Part shown: positions 21,291 through 28,835 of the stretch, one piece after another
How positions within the stretch are numbered: the stretch's first letter is position 1
Layout of the letters: each line of letters begins with the position of its first letter
NCBI GenBank assembly: GCA_025360745.1
Contig: JANYBP010000097.1
Location: 1 to 47,351, forward strand
From: a bacterium
GTDB lineage: Bacteria; Verrucomicrobiota; Kiritimatiellia; CAIKKV01; CAIYGI01
Length of the DNA stretch: 47,351 nucleotides
Direction: 5' to 3'
The notes under the pieces: model-generated
The model's input: the letters and a program-made list of their open reading frames with translations, nothing else
Database searches by the model: none
Told to the model about the DNA's origin: nothing
Made by a program: the position numbers and the translations under genes

Positions 21291-22564
21291 GCGACCTCCC
21301 TTACATCAATCTTGCCCGTGACAGCCGCAGAAATCAACGCCGTCCGCTTCTCGCGCAATCGTTCGATCAACTGCCGCACTTTTGCCGTGGTCCGCTCCGC
21401 GTATTCGGTCTCAGTGCCGAGGTGTCTCACAATGGCCTGTTGCTCCGCGAAGGGGGGAACGGGAACGTAAATGTCCTTGAACCCTTCCCAGTAAAGCCGA
21501 AGACGATCCCAGACGATCCCGTGCGATTGCCCGATTACCTCAACGAAGAATCTATCCGTCCGAAACAACGCCGAGTAATAACTCACATCCATTTCGACAA
21601 CTGGATGAGCCACAGTATAGTCAGGACTGACAAGACCGTCTACCGGGACCACGCCGACAGCCCCCTGCCACATACGCATCTTGTTGAAAGCAATATCGTC
21701 CTTTGCCGCCACCTTGTACACGTTGAAGTCATCCGCCATCTGCTCGATCCGGGTGTTGGAGAATTCGCGAACCGTCACGCCGTCATGGATGGAAACGTTC
21801 AACAACGGAAGGTCCGGCTGTGCCCGTTCATCGCGCTCCCGAAACATATAGGTCAACCGCTTTACCTCCCAATGCTCCGGAATCTTACCCAACCACTCCA
21901 CCCCCGACTCCTTCATCTTCACATGCGGGTTCAACCCCTGGGTCACGGCGTGCGAAATCATCGCCTTCCGCTTCTCCCCCAACAACTCGATCAAGCGTTC
22001 CTGCTTCGCGATCAAGGCGTCGATCCGCGCGGTCTCACGGTCAAGGAAATCGGCTATGACGCGCTGCTCCGGTCCAGAAGGCAAAGGGACTGGAAGGTTG
22101 CCGATGAAACGCCAGTCCGCACGAGGCATCTTCGCACCGAAGGTGGACGAGTCTACGGTTCTGACAAATGGATCACTCAGAAGAAAAACATGAAGGAAGG
22201 CCCGAGATACCGCACGGGCCGAAAGAACAAGGAATTCCCCTGTACACCGTCCCGGGAAATCGGGCTTCAACACCTTAGCCAAGTATGGTCTCAGTTTGCC
22301 GAAAAGCAAACTGTCGTCCTCAAACAGAAGCGAATCGCCGTTTGCTTGTTCTGCAGCCTCAGTCGGCAAATAACGACCGGTCCAGGATTCCACATTCTCC
22401 AGACCAACGTATCGCCGCCTAGAGTCGTTCTCGCCAGCCTTCCTAACGTCGCGGGGCGCAACCCATTTGAGTCTTTTGGTCTGCCACGGTTCCGGGATAT
22501 TCCCCAACCACTCCACCCCAGAATCCTTGAAGCGCGCATACCGGGTATAGGCGTGTACGCTCAT
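21287..22564 (-). CDS. hsdS: Type I restriction enzyme, S (specificity) subunit
   Basis: 425 residues from ATG 22564. It has two target-recognition domains, each introduced by the same phrase: FKDSGVEWLGNIPEPW near the N-terminus and MKESGVEWLGKIPEHW near residue 212. Each ends in a conserved helix (EQRVIADFLDRETARIDALI..., EQQAIVRHLGTETEYAERT...). It selects the bipartite DNA target for HsdM and HsdR. The start overlaps the Abi-fragment stop (ATGA), and its stop overlaps the HEPN-like start in the same way. No truncation is seen. Confidence 0.95.
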   Translation of the reverse strand: MSVHAYTRYARFKDSGVEWLGNIPEPWQTKRLKWVAPRDVRKAGENDSRRRYVGLENVESWTGRYLPTEAAEQANGDSLLFEDDSLLFGKLRPYLAKVLKPDFPGRCTGEFLVLSARAVSRAFLHVFLLSDPFVRTVDSSTFGAKMPRADWRFIGNLPVPLPSGPEQRVIADFLDRETARIDALIAKQERLIELLGEKRKAMISHAVTQGLNPHVKMKESGVEWLGKIPEHWEVKRLTYMFRERDERAQPDLPLLNVSIHDGVTVREFSNTRIEQMADDFNVYKVAAKDDIAFNKMRMWQGAVGVVPVDGLVSPDYTVAHPVVEMDVSYYSALFRTDRFFVEVIGQSHGIVWDRLRLYWEGFKDIYVPVPPFAEQQAIVRHLGTETEYAERTTAKVRQLIERLREKRTALISAAVTGKIDVREVA

Positions 22565-22983
22565 GGCGTATCCTTCCAGATCGGGCATTCTTCCCAGTTG
22601 GCCGGGAAACCCATAAAGCGGATTGGAACATCAGAATAGTCGGTCAGCAGTTTTGTCAAACGACTCTTCCACGCACTCTGCGGGGCGACCTGCCTCAAAA
22701 GAAAATACAATAGCGTGAGCACCGCGAATGTTTGGTCGCTAACCAACAGTCGAAGCTGGCGGTCGAAAACATATCGCTTCCAAACAGTAGCGAGCGTCGT
22801 GCCGGCGATGAGTTTATCGTCAGGGTCGCCAAGGATCCGGAAAGTGTACCAGTAAGCACTGAGGCGGTAGTAACTGACGGACGAAAGCCGCTGGATCAAC
22901 TCGGCGCGGTCAGCCACCAGACCACGCCCGATAAGTAGATCAGCCTGTTGGGGAAAAGAAAGGGCCGGTTTTGTGTACTTCAT
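22561..22983 (-). CDS. Abi_2 (AbiD/F) family protein with apparent internal deletion
   Basis: 140 residues; relatives are usually near 300. The N-terminal half (MKYTKPALSFPQQADLLI, SVSYYRLSAYWYTFR, WKRYVFDRQLRLLVSD) is a typical Abi_2 start. The C-terminal half (LTLLYFLLRQVAPQSAWKSRL, IRFMGFPANWEECPIWK) is a typical Abi_2 end. They are joined in frame at about residue 85. The middle, which from family knowledge carries most of the HEPN core, is gone. The intact frame and four-base overlap with hsdS suggest the remnant is kept, perhaps for coupling. A structured RNA gene lies directly upstream. Confidence 0.7.
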   Translation of the reverse strand: MKYTKPALSFPQQADLLIGRGLVADRAELIQRLSSVSYYRLSAYWYTFRILGDPDDKLIAGTTLATVWKRYVFDRQLRLLVSDQTFAVLTLLYFLLRQVAPQSAWKSRLTKLLTDYSDVPIRFMGFPANWEECPIWKDTP

Positions 22984-23005
22984 CGAACACCCCGCCGACC
23001 CCTGG

Positions 23006-23071
23006 AAAACAAAAACCCACCAAATTTGAGCGTGCCCCGAAGGGTAGAGGCTTGGTGGGTCTGCTGGGGAT
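23006..23071 (-). ncRNA. abiF-like structured RNA upstream of the Abi gene
   Basis: On the minus strand, after CCTATCCCCAGCAG, a stem ACCCACCAA (23052-23060) pairs perfectly with TTGGTGGGT (23015-23023). A T-rich run follows (TTTTTGTTTT), as in an intrinsic terminator. It sits between hsdM and the Abi gene. Position, size and the terminator-like end agree with the abiF RNA motif known upstream of Abi_2 genes. The motif assignment is from memory and needs a covariance search. Confidence 0.6.
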
Positions 23072-23099
23072 AGGCTATCATACTACAGCTCACTGTCAA
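23072..23099 (-). promoter_or_regulatory. Candidate promoter of the abiF-like RNA
   Basis: Minus-strand TTGACA (23094-23099), 16-bp spacer and TAGCCT (23072-23077). TATGAT (23077-23082) lies between them but is only 11 bp from the -35 box. It would start the RNA near 23065, within the sequence just before the stem. Confidence 0.4.
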
Positions 23100-23139
23100 C
23101 GGTAATTTGCAGGTTTTTTGCAGACGTTTTTTTGCGGAT

Positions 23140-25341
23140 TCATCCTGGCCCCCCTTTGAGCATTCCGACGATTTCCGCCGTCAGTCCCTGAATGTCCGCA
23201 TCGATCGCCGCCAGATCGCGCGGCGGCGTGTACCGGTAGAAGTAGCGGTTGAAATTGATCTCGTAACCGACACGCCCGATTTCATGGTCCAACGCATCCA
23301 CATACGCCCGGTTCACCCATGCGTCAGGCACGTGCGGCGTCACTTCGCGGTCGAAGTAGTCGAACACATTCTCCCGCAACGGCACGTTCTCGTAGTCGCG
23401 CAACTCCGAGTCGGTTTCGTACTCGACGATGTCGCACAACCGCCCGCGTGAGATGCCCGCAGGATCGGGAACAACGCCGCCTTCCCGTACGGCATAAATG
23501 CCCATACGCGGGTTCGGCAGCGCAGAAACCTCGCTGGCGTTTACCGTTTTGCGTTTGGCGACAACCGGCTCAGCCGTTTCGTCGCGCTCGCCGAGTCCAT
23601 CGAGGATCGCATTTCGCACGGGCCTCGCGATATCGAGTCCCGCCGCGGCCAGGACCGCATCGAGCATGGGCTCGAACAACCGCTTGCTCCTCACAGGTTC
23701 CGCCGGCAACGACACCAGCGCGGCCAGGATCGCCGCCTGTACCGCCTTGCCAGCGTCGATCTCCTTCTTTCGTTCGGCCGGCTGATGCTTCTTGCTCTCG
23801 GCCAGCCGCGCGAACGCGCCTTGCGCCTCGACGCGCGCGAGCCGCTCGGGCGTGGCGCAAAAATTCAACCGTAACGGCCGCTCGATTTGGATTTGCCGGT
23901 ACCCAAACTCCCGACTGTCGAATACCTTCACGTTTTCGGTCTCGTTATACTTCCGAAACAACGCCAGGATCGCCGCGCGCTGCTCGTCTGTGATTTCGCG
24001 CCGCTTGTCGCCCAGACTCCGCCGCATCGGCGTAAAGAACGCCTCGCCCGAGACGTCAAAGAGCATCACCTTGCCACGCGCCTTTTTCGGTTTGGCGTTG
24101 GTCAGAACCCACAGGTACGTCTGAATCCCCGTGTTGTAGAACATCTGTTCCGGTAGGGCGACCAGCGCGTAGAGGTAGTCGTGTTCCAGCACCCAACGGC
24201 GGATGTTGCTCTCATCGCTGCCGGCGTCGCCGGTGAAAAGCGGCGATCCATTCATCACGATGCCTACATAACTGGCCTTCCCGTCCTGATTCATGTGCGC
24301 CAGCATGTGCTGGAGGAAGAGCATCTGCCCGTCACTGATCCGCGGCAATCCCGCCTTGAACCGCCCGCCGCCAGGCGTGGCGGCTTCCTTCTCGACCGCG
24401 GCCCGGTCCGCCTTCCATTCGTACCCGTACGGGGGATTGGCGAACTGGTAGTCAAAACCGCGACCGGCAAAGGCGTCGCCGGCCAGAGTCGACCCAAGTA
24501 CGATGTTGTTCGCGTCCGACTTCCCCGGCTCTGTCACGAGCATGTCCGACCGGCACACCGCCCAGGTACGCGGGTTGATCTCCTGCCCAAAGAGGTCCAC
24601 CTTGGCGGTCGGGTTGATCTCCTCGATCACCTCGCGCGCCGTGGAGATCATGCCGCCGGTTCCGCAACAGCAGTCCGCCACCGTCTTGGGAATGTGGGGC
24701 GTTTTCAACCCGTCATCCAGCGCCAGGGTCAATTCCACCAGCAATGTCACCACGTCGCGCGGGGTATAGTGCTCGCCTGGGTTCTCGTTCAGATCCTCGT
24801 TGTACCGCCGGATCAGGTGCTCGAAGACTCCTCCCATGTCGTGGTTGGTCAACCCCCCGGGATTTGTCTTGGCATCATAAGGCGCCAGGTTGATCCGACT
24901 CTTCTCGTTGAATCGCTGCATCACCTGGTAAAGGCGGTCAACCTCGTCCAGATCGCGGATGATGTCGTCGAACCGGAAGCGTTGGAAGATCTCCTGCACG
25001 TTACGCGAGAACCCAGCCACGTATTGCCGCAGGTTCACCTTGAGCTGCTTCGGATTTTGATCCAGGAGCGAGTCGAAGGCGAAAGACGATGTGTTGTAGA
25101 ACGCGAACCCGGTCGCCTTACAGAGCGGTTGCTCGCGGTTCTCAAGGCCCTTGTCCTTTAGTTTCGCGTTGAGCCGCAGCACCGCTTCCTTGGTCGGGGC
25201 CAAGGCGTAATCGAGCCGCCGGAGCACCGTAAAGGGGAGAATCACATTCTGGTGTTCGCTCTTCTTGAAGGCGTCCCGAAGCAACTCGGCGATCTGCCAG
25301 AGGAACTCGACGACCTGCGCATGCTTCTGAATATCCGTCAT
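23140..25341 (-). CDS. hsdM: Type I restriction-modification, M (methyltransferase) subunit
   Basis: 733 residues, longer than the roughly 500 of classical HsdM. An N-terminal HsdM helical domain is followed by the SAM-binding motif VADCCCGTGGM near 225 and the catalytic FANPPYGYEW near 300, typical of N6-adenine methyltransferases. The extra C-terminal 200 residues include a possible coupling region (GRLCDIVEYETDSELRDYENVPL). It methylates the HsdS target and is needed for restriction. It lies 10 bp after a small unknown gene and 54 bp before the start of the RNA promoter region. No damage seen. Confidence 0.95.
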   Translation of the reverse strand: MTDIQKHAQVVEFLWQIAELLRDAFKKSEHQNVILPFTVLRRLDYALAPTKEAVLRLNAKLKDKGLENREQPLCKATGFAFYNTSSFAFDSLLDQNPKQLKVNLRQYVAGFSRNVQEIFQRFRFDDIIRDLDEVDRLYQVMQRFNEKSRINLAPYDAKTNPGGLTNHDMGGVFEHLIRRYNEDLNENPGEHYTPRDVVTLLVELTLALDDGLKTPHIPKTVADCCCGTGGMISTAREVIEEINPTAKVDLFGQEINPRTWAVCRSDMLVTEPGKSDANNIVLGSTLAGDAFAGRGFDYQFANPPYGYEWKADRAAVEKEAATPGGGRFKAGLPRISDGQMLFLQHMLAHMNQDGKASYVGIVMNGSPLFTGDAGSDESNIRRWVLEHDYLYALVALPEQMFYNTGIQTYLWVLTNAKPKKARGKVMLFDVSGEAFFTPMRRSLGDKRREITDEQRAAILALFRKYNETENVKVFDSREFGYRQIQIERPLRLNFCATPERLARVEAQGAFARLAESKKHQPAERKKEIDAGKAVQAAILAALVSLPAEPVRSKRLFEPMLDAVLAAAGLDIARPVRNAILDGLGERDETAEPVVAKRKTVNASEVSALPNPRMGIYAVREGGVVPDPAGISRGRLCDIVEYETDSELRDYENVPLRENVFDYFDREVTPHVPDAWVNRAYVDALDHEIGRVGYEINFNRYFYRYTPPRDLAAIDADIQGLTAEIVGMLKGGPG

Positions 25342-25351
25342 GTTTGTACTC

Positions 25352-25630
25352 TCAGCCTTTCGCGAAACTCATCTCTCCGTCATTGCCGGTGGGGCGGTTC
25401 AGTCCGCCTTCCCGCCACCGTTCCGCCGCTACGGCCATGATCTGTAACCCGTCTCCGCATGAGGGGTCCTTCCCAAAATCGGCCGCAACAATCCGCGTGT
25501 GCCCGTTGGCGGTGTATCCAACTATCACGTAGGCATCGAGGTGCTCCTTGAGCATCGCACCCGCCGCCAACTTCAGCAACTCGCCGTCGTCCTGCTTCAC
25601 GCCGCCTGCCTCCTGCATCCTGTTCGCCAT
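25352..25630 (-). CDS. Small unknown protein leading the type I operon
   Basis: 92 residues with an alpha/beta look: a central strand-like segment DAYVIVGYTANGHTRIVAADF and a helix LQIMAVAAERWRE. I recognise no named domain. It ends 10 bp before hsdM on the same strand and is the first gene after the intergenic promoter region, so it is probably co-transcribed with hsdM. No strong ribosome site precedes the ATG. Its role could be structural or regulatory; nothing in the sequence decides. Confidence 0.55.
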   Translation of the reverse strand: MANRMQEAGGVKQDDGELLKLAAGAMLKEHLDAYVIVGYTANGHTRIVAADFGKDPSCGDGLQIMAVAAERWREGGLNRPTGNDGEMSFAKG

Positions 25631-25691
25631 GTGCGAATGCCGACCTCGTAGCGTTGCCCAACACGGTACACGCTACGCGCGAATTATCTTG

Positions 25692-25704
25692 TTGTATAAT
25701 ACAA
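25692..25704. promoter_or_regulatory. Palindrome in the divergent hsd/lysR promoter region
   Basis: TTGTATAATACAA has perfect 6-bp arms around one base. TATAAT at 25695-25700 is a consensus -10 box for the plus strand. TATTAT/TATACA can serve the minus strand. A GTATATAC palindrome follows at 25710-25717. The 103-bp gap is AT-rich against a GC-rich background. This suggests a shared operator, plausibly for the adjacent LysR-type protein. Confidence 0.5.
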
Positions 25705-25733
25705 AAAGCGTATATACTAATAACCATAGTGTT

Positions 25734-26696
25734 ATGTTTGATTCAGTTTTCACCAGGAAGGGTCTATCTTTGGAGCGCCTCCGCAGTTTTTGCGAGGTGG
25801 CGCAGGCGGGTTCCATTGCCCAGGCGGTGGAGGATACGCACCGCAAACAGCCCTCCTACAGCCGCGACATCGCCGAATTGGAGCGGTATTTCGAATCCCC
25901 ATTGTTCGCCCGGACACTCGGCCGCACCCGTTCGGGGAAGCGCATGGCCGGTCTCACCGCGCAGGGCCGGGCGCTGTTCGCCGCCACGAACGACATCTTC
26001 CGCCGTCTGGACGAATGCCGGGAGTTCAACGAAATTCCGTCTCACATCGACATCGGTGGAGGTGAAACCGTCATGCAGTGGATCGTCGGCGCCCACCTGC
26101 CGGCGCTGACCGCCGCGCTCAAGACCACGCTCGATCTCACCAACTACGCCAATCAGCACGACGCGCTGCTGGCACTTCAGGACGGACGCCTCGATTACGC
26201 CATTGTCGAGGAATCTGCCGTGGCCGCCGCGAGCTTCCCCGCCCAGGCCCGTACCCTGGCCACGCTCACATTCACACTCTACATTCACAGCGATTGGCTC
26301 CGGTCAACCAGTCCCCAGGCACGCGCCAGGTTACTCTCACGCGTCCCATGGATCGCCCTCCGGGACATGCGCCAGCCGGCGGCCGCGGCGGTAGCCGACA
26401 TGAAGAACGCGGGGATCGCCGTTCACCTGGCGGCCACACTCTCCACCTTCCGGCAGACCGAAACCGCCCTGCGTGGCCGTAAATTGGCCGCTTTCCTGCC
26501 AACGATCGCGGACCGCGACATGCGCGCCATGGGCTTTCAGAAGATCGAACATCCCGCCCTGCAACACGTTACTGTTCCACTCTCCTTGCTCTACAACGAG
26601 GACCGCCAACCACAACGTCCATTCCTGCCGGCAGTCGCGGAAACCCTGGTCCGGATCATGGCGCCGCTCGACGCGGCGGCAAGAAATGAGGCATAA
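25734..26696 (+). CDS. LysR-type transcriptional regulator, divergent from the hsd operon
   Basis: 320 residues from ATG 25734, 33 bases after the TATAAT box. Residues 10-70 form a LysR winged helix: LSLERLRSFCEVAQAGSIAQAVEDTHRKQPSYSRDIAELERYFESPLF. The recognition helix has an unusual HRKQPSYSRDI in place of the common QPAVSRQI. The C-terminal part looks like a periplasmic-binding-like sensor (GGGETVMQWIVG, LPALTAALKT..., DGRLDYAIVEE). Divergence from the restriction operon across a palindrome suggests control of one or both sides. The ligand is unknown. It is followed at once by the three-Cys gene. Confidence 0.8.
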   Translation: MFDSVFTRKGLSLERLRSFCEVAQAGSIAQAVEDTHRKQPSYSRDIAELERYFESPLFARTLGRTRSGKRMAGLTAQGRALFAATNDIFRRLDECREFNEIPSHIDIGGGETVMQWIVGAHLPALTAALKTTLDLTNYANQHDALLALQDGRLDYAIVEESAVAAASFPAQARTLATLTFTLYIHSDWLRSTSPQARARLLSRVPWIALRDMRQPAAAAVADMKNAGIAVHLAATLSTFRQTETALRGRKLAAFLPTIADRDMRAMGFQKIEHPALQHVTVPLSLLYNEDRQPQRPFLPAVAETLVRIMAPLDAAARNEA

Positions 26697-26727
26697 TATG
26701 CGCGCACACACCCCTGAAGGAACCACG

Positions 26728-27540
26728 ATGACAACGGCCACATGCCCGGCAAAGAGGGCGCCTCACGGCACCCAGGAATGGGCGGCGAGCAACGTCAACA
26801 TCCAGGACGGTTGTGAGCACGACTGCCGTTACTGCTACGCCAAAACCATGGCCATCCGCTTCAAACGGGCCGACGCGGAGTCATGGAGCAAACCCCGCCT
26901 CCGCCAGCATGACCTCGACCGCACTTTCACCAGGCGCACTGGCCGGATCATGTTCCCGACCGCCCACGACATAACGCCCCACAACATCGACGCCTGCATC
27001 ACGGTGCTAACCCGCATGCTCGCCGCTGGCAACGACCTCCTGATCGTCTCCAAACCGCACGCAACCTGTGTCAACCGTCTTTGCGAGGAACTTAAACCGT
27101 ACCGCGCGCAGATTGTTTTCCGTTTCTCGATCGGCTCGACCGATGATGCCGTCCTGTCCTACTGGGAACCGGGTGCACCAAACTTCCATGACCGTCTCGC
27201 CAGTCTCAAGACGGCAAATCTCAGCGACTTCCAAACCAGCGTCTCCGGCGAACCCGTGCTCGACGACAATCCCGACGCCCTGATTACCGCCGTCCACCCG
27301 TACGTCACCGATTCGATCTGGCTCGGAAAGATCAACCGCCTACGGAACATCCTTCCTTTAAACTGCCCCCGCGACCCCGAGGCCGTCCGCCACGGCGAGG
27401 CCCTCATGGCAACCCAAACCGACACCGCCATCCGCGCCCTTTACCGACGCCACCGCCATGACTCCAAAATCAAATGGAAAGACAGCATCAAAGCCGTCGT
27501 CGGCCTCAGCAGCCCCGCCACCGCAGGCCTTGACGAGTAG
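26728..27540 (+). CDS. Three-Cys-motif (radical-SAM-like) protein, probable TcmP partner
   Basis: 270 residues from ATG 26728, chosen because GAAGGA lies six bases upstream; ATG 26698 would add ten residues. The motif C29-x3-C33-x2-C36 (GCEHDCRYCYAK) is that of a radical SAM [4Fe-4S] site. The chain then resembles a TIM-barrel radical SAM protein (FPTAHDITP, LIVSKPH, QIVFRFSIGS, ISDF-like TNLSDFQTS). By context it may be the three-Cys partner expected for TcmP at 19110, although the type I genes lie between them. It begins 31 bases after the LysR gene ends, on the same strand. Substrate unknown. Confidence 0.75.
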   Translation: MTTATCPAKRAPHGTQEWAASNVNIQDGCEHDCRYCYAKTMAIRFKRADAESWSKPRLRQHDLDRTFTRRTGRIMFPTAHDITPHNIDACITVLTRMLAAGNDLLIVSKPHATCVNRLCEELKPYRAQIVFRFSIGSTDDAVLSYWEPGAPNFHDRLASLKTANLSDFQTSVSGEPVLDDNPDALITAVHPYVTDSIWLGKINRLRNILPLNCPRDPEAVRHGEALMATQTDTAIRALYRRHRHDSKIKWKDSIKAVVGLSSPATAGLDE

Positions 27541-27546
27541 CCGACC

Positions 27547-28740
27547 ATGTCCGCAAAATTCATGCAGCGCCTTTTGACGGAACCCGACAAGCGGGCGCTC
27601 TGGAAGTTCATGTGGAACTTCGGCTGGAAGGGCATGCGCGCGGTCGAGCGCTTCCAGAAACGGCTCAAGCACGGCGGCTTTTTCCCGGCCTTTCTCTTCA
27701 TCTCCGTCACCGATCAGTGCAATCTGTCCTGTCAGGGCTGCTGGGTCACACCCTGTTCGCCCGGCCGGGAACTCGACAGCGCCGCGCTCGATTCGCTGAT
27801 CGAAAGCTGCAAACGCAACGGCTCCTTCTTTTTCGGGATCCTGGGCGGCGAGCCGCTGCTGCACAAGGGACTCTTCCAGGTTTTCGAACGGCATCCGGAA
27901 TGCTATTTCCTGCTCTTTACCAACGGCACGCTGATCACGGACGAAGTCGCCGGGGAAATGCGGCGGATCGGCAACATCAGCCCGCTGATCAGCATCGAGG
28001 GGCTGGAGGATGTCAGCGACGAGCGGCGCGGCGGGCGCGATGTCTATGCCCGCACCATGGCCGGGCTGGAGTGCTGCCGCAGGAACCGGCTGGTGATCGG
28101 CGCCGCCACCAGCGTCTGCCGTTCCAACCTGCGCGATCTGGCATCGGAGGCTTTCGTGCAGGATCTGACGCGGCGCGGCGTCCACTATCTCTGGTACTAC
28201 ATCTACCGTCCGGTCGGGCCGCGGCCGGCGCCGGAACTGGCCTTATCGCCCGCGCAGATCGTCGAACTGCGCCGCTTCATCGTCGAGATCCGCCGCCGCG
28301 CGCCCTTGATGATTGTGGACGCCTATTGGGATCATGCCGGCCAGGCCCTCTGTCCGGCGGCGGTCGGCATGGCGCATCATATCGGACCCGGCGGCGACAT
28401 CGAGCCCTGCCCGCCCCTGCAATTCGCGCGCGACAACATCCGCGACGGCCGGCCGCTGGAGGAGATCTTCGGCAAGCCGGGCTTTCTACAATCCTTCCGG
28501 GCCTTCGCGCGCCGGACGACAAACGGCTGCGTGATCATGGAGCGTCCCGATCTGCTGCGCGAGTTTCTGATCCAGCACACCGCCCGCGATACGAGCGGCA
28601 GAGAGACGGGATATAAGGAGTTGGAGGCGATGCGTCCGCATACCAGCCACCATGTGCCGGGAATGGAAATCCCCGAAAAAAATGCCGCCTACCGGTTCGC
28701 CAAAAAACACTGGTTCTTCGGGTTCGGGGCTTATGGGTGA
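27547..28740 (+). CDS. Radical SAM protein of the isoprenoid cluster
   Basis: 397 residues. The radical SAM cluster motif CNLSCQGCW gives C58, C62 and C65, and GGEPLLHKG fits the SAM-binding GGE motif. A Cys-containing C-terminal region (CPAAVGMAHHIGPGGDIEPCPPLQF) resembles SPASM-type auxiliary cluster segments. The N-terminus has a basic helical stretch. It starts six bases after the three-Cys gene but is followed by isoprenoid genes, so its biochemical link is more likely downstream. Radical SAM enzymes next to terpenoid genes include HpnH, but I cannot assign that here. Substrate unknown. Confidence 0.8.
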   Translation: MSAKFMQRLLTEPDKRALWKFMWNFGWKGMRAVERFQKRLKHGGFFPAFLFISVTDQCNLSCQGCWVTPCSPGRELDSAALDSLIESCKRNGSFFFGILGGEPLLHKGLFQVFERHPECYFLLFTNGTLITDEVAGEMRRIGNISPLISIEGLEDVSDERRGGRDVYARTMAGLECCRRNRLVIGAATSVCRSNLRDLASEAFVQDLTRRGVHYLWYYIYRPVGPRPAPELALSPAQIVELRRFIVEIRRRAPLMIVDAYWDHAGQALCPAAVGMAHHIGPGGDIEPCPPLQFARDNIRDGRPLEEIFGKPGFLQSFRAFARRTTNGCVIMERPDLLREFLIQHTARDTSGRETGYKELEAMRPHTSHHVPGMEIPEKNAAYRFAKKHWFFGFGAYG

Positions 28741-28745
28741 AGATA

Positions 28746-28787
28746 GGGGGCAGGGTTCGGGGTTCAGGGGGCAAGGGTTCAGGGGGG
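28746..28787 (+). repeat. GGGTTCA/GGGTTCG seven-base repeat
   Basis: Units of the type CAGGGTTCGGGGTTCAGGGG and AAGGGTTCAGG occupy the start of the 95-bp gap after the radical SAM gene. A perfect palindrome CAAAATATTTTG (28806-28817) follows and may belong to a promoter for the next gene. The repeat is another member of the junction-repeat class. Confidence 0.55.
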
Positions 28788-28835
28788 TGAAGATTTTCGA
28801 TTAAGCAAAATATTTTGTCGGTTCACTGAATCCTT

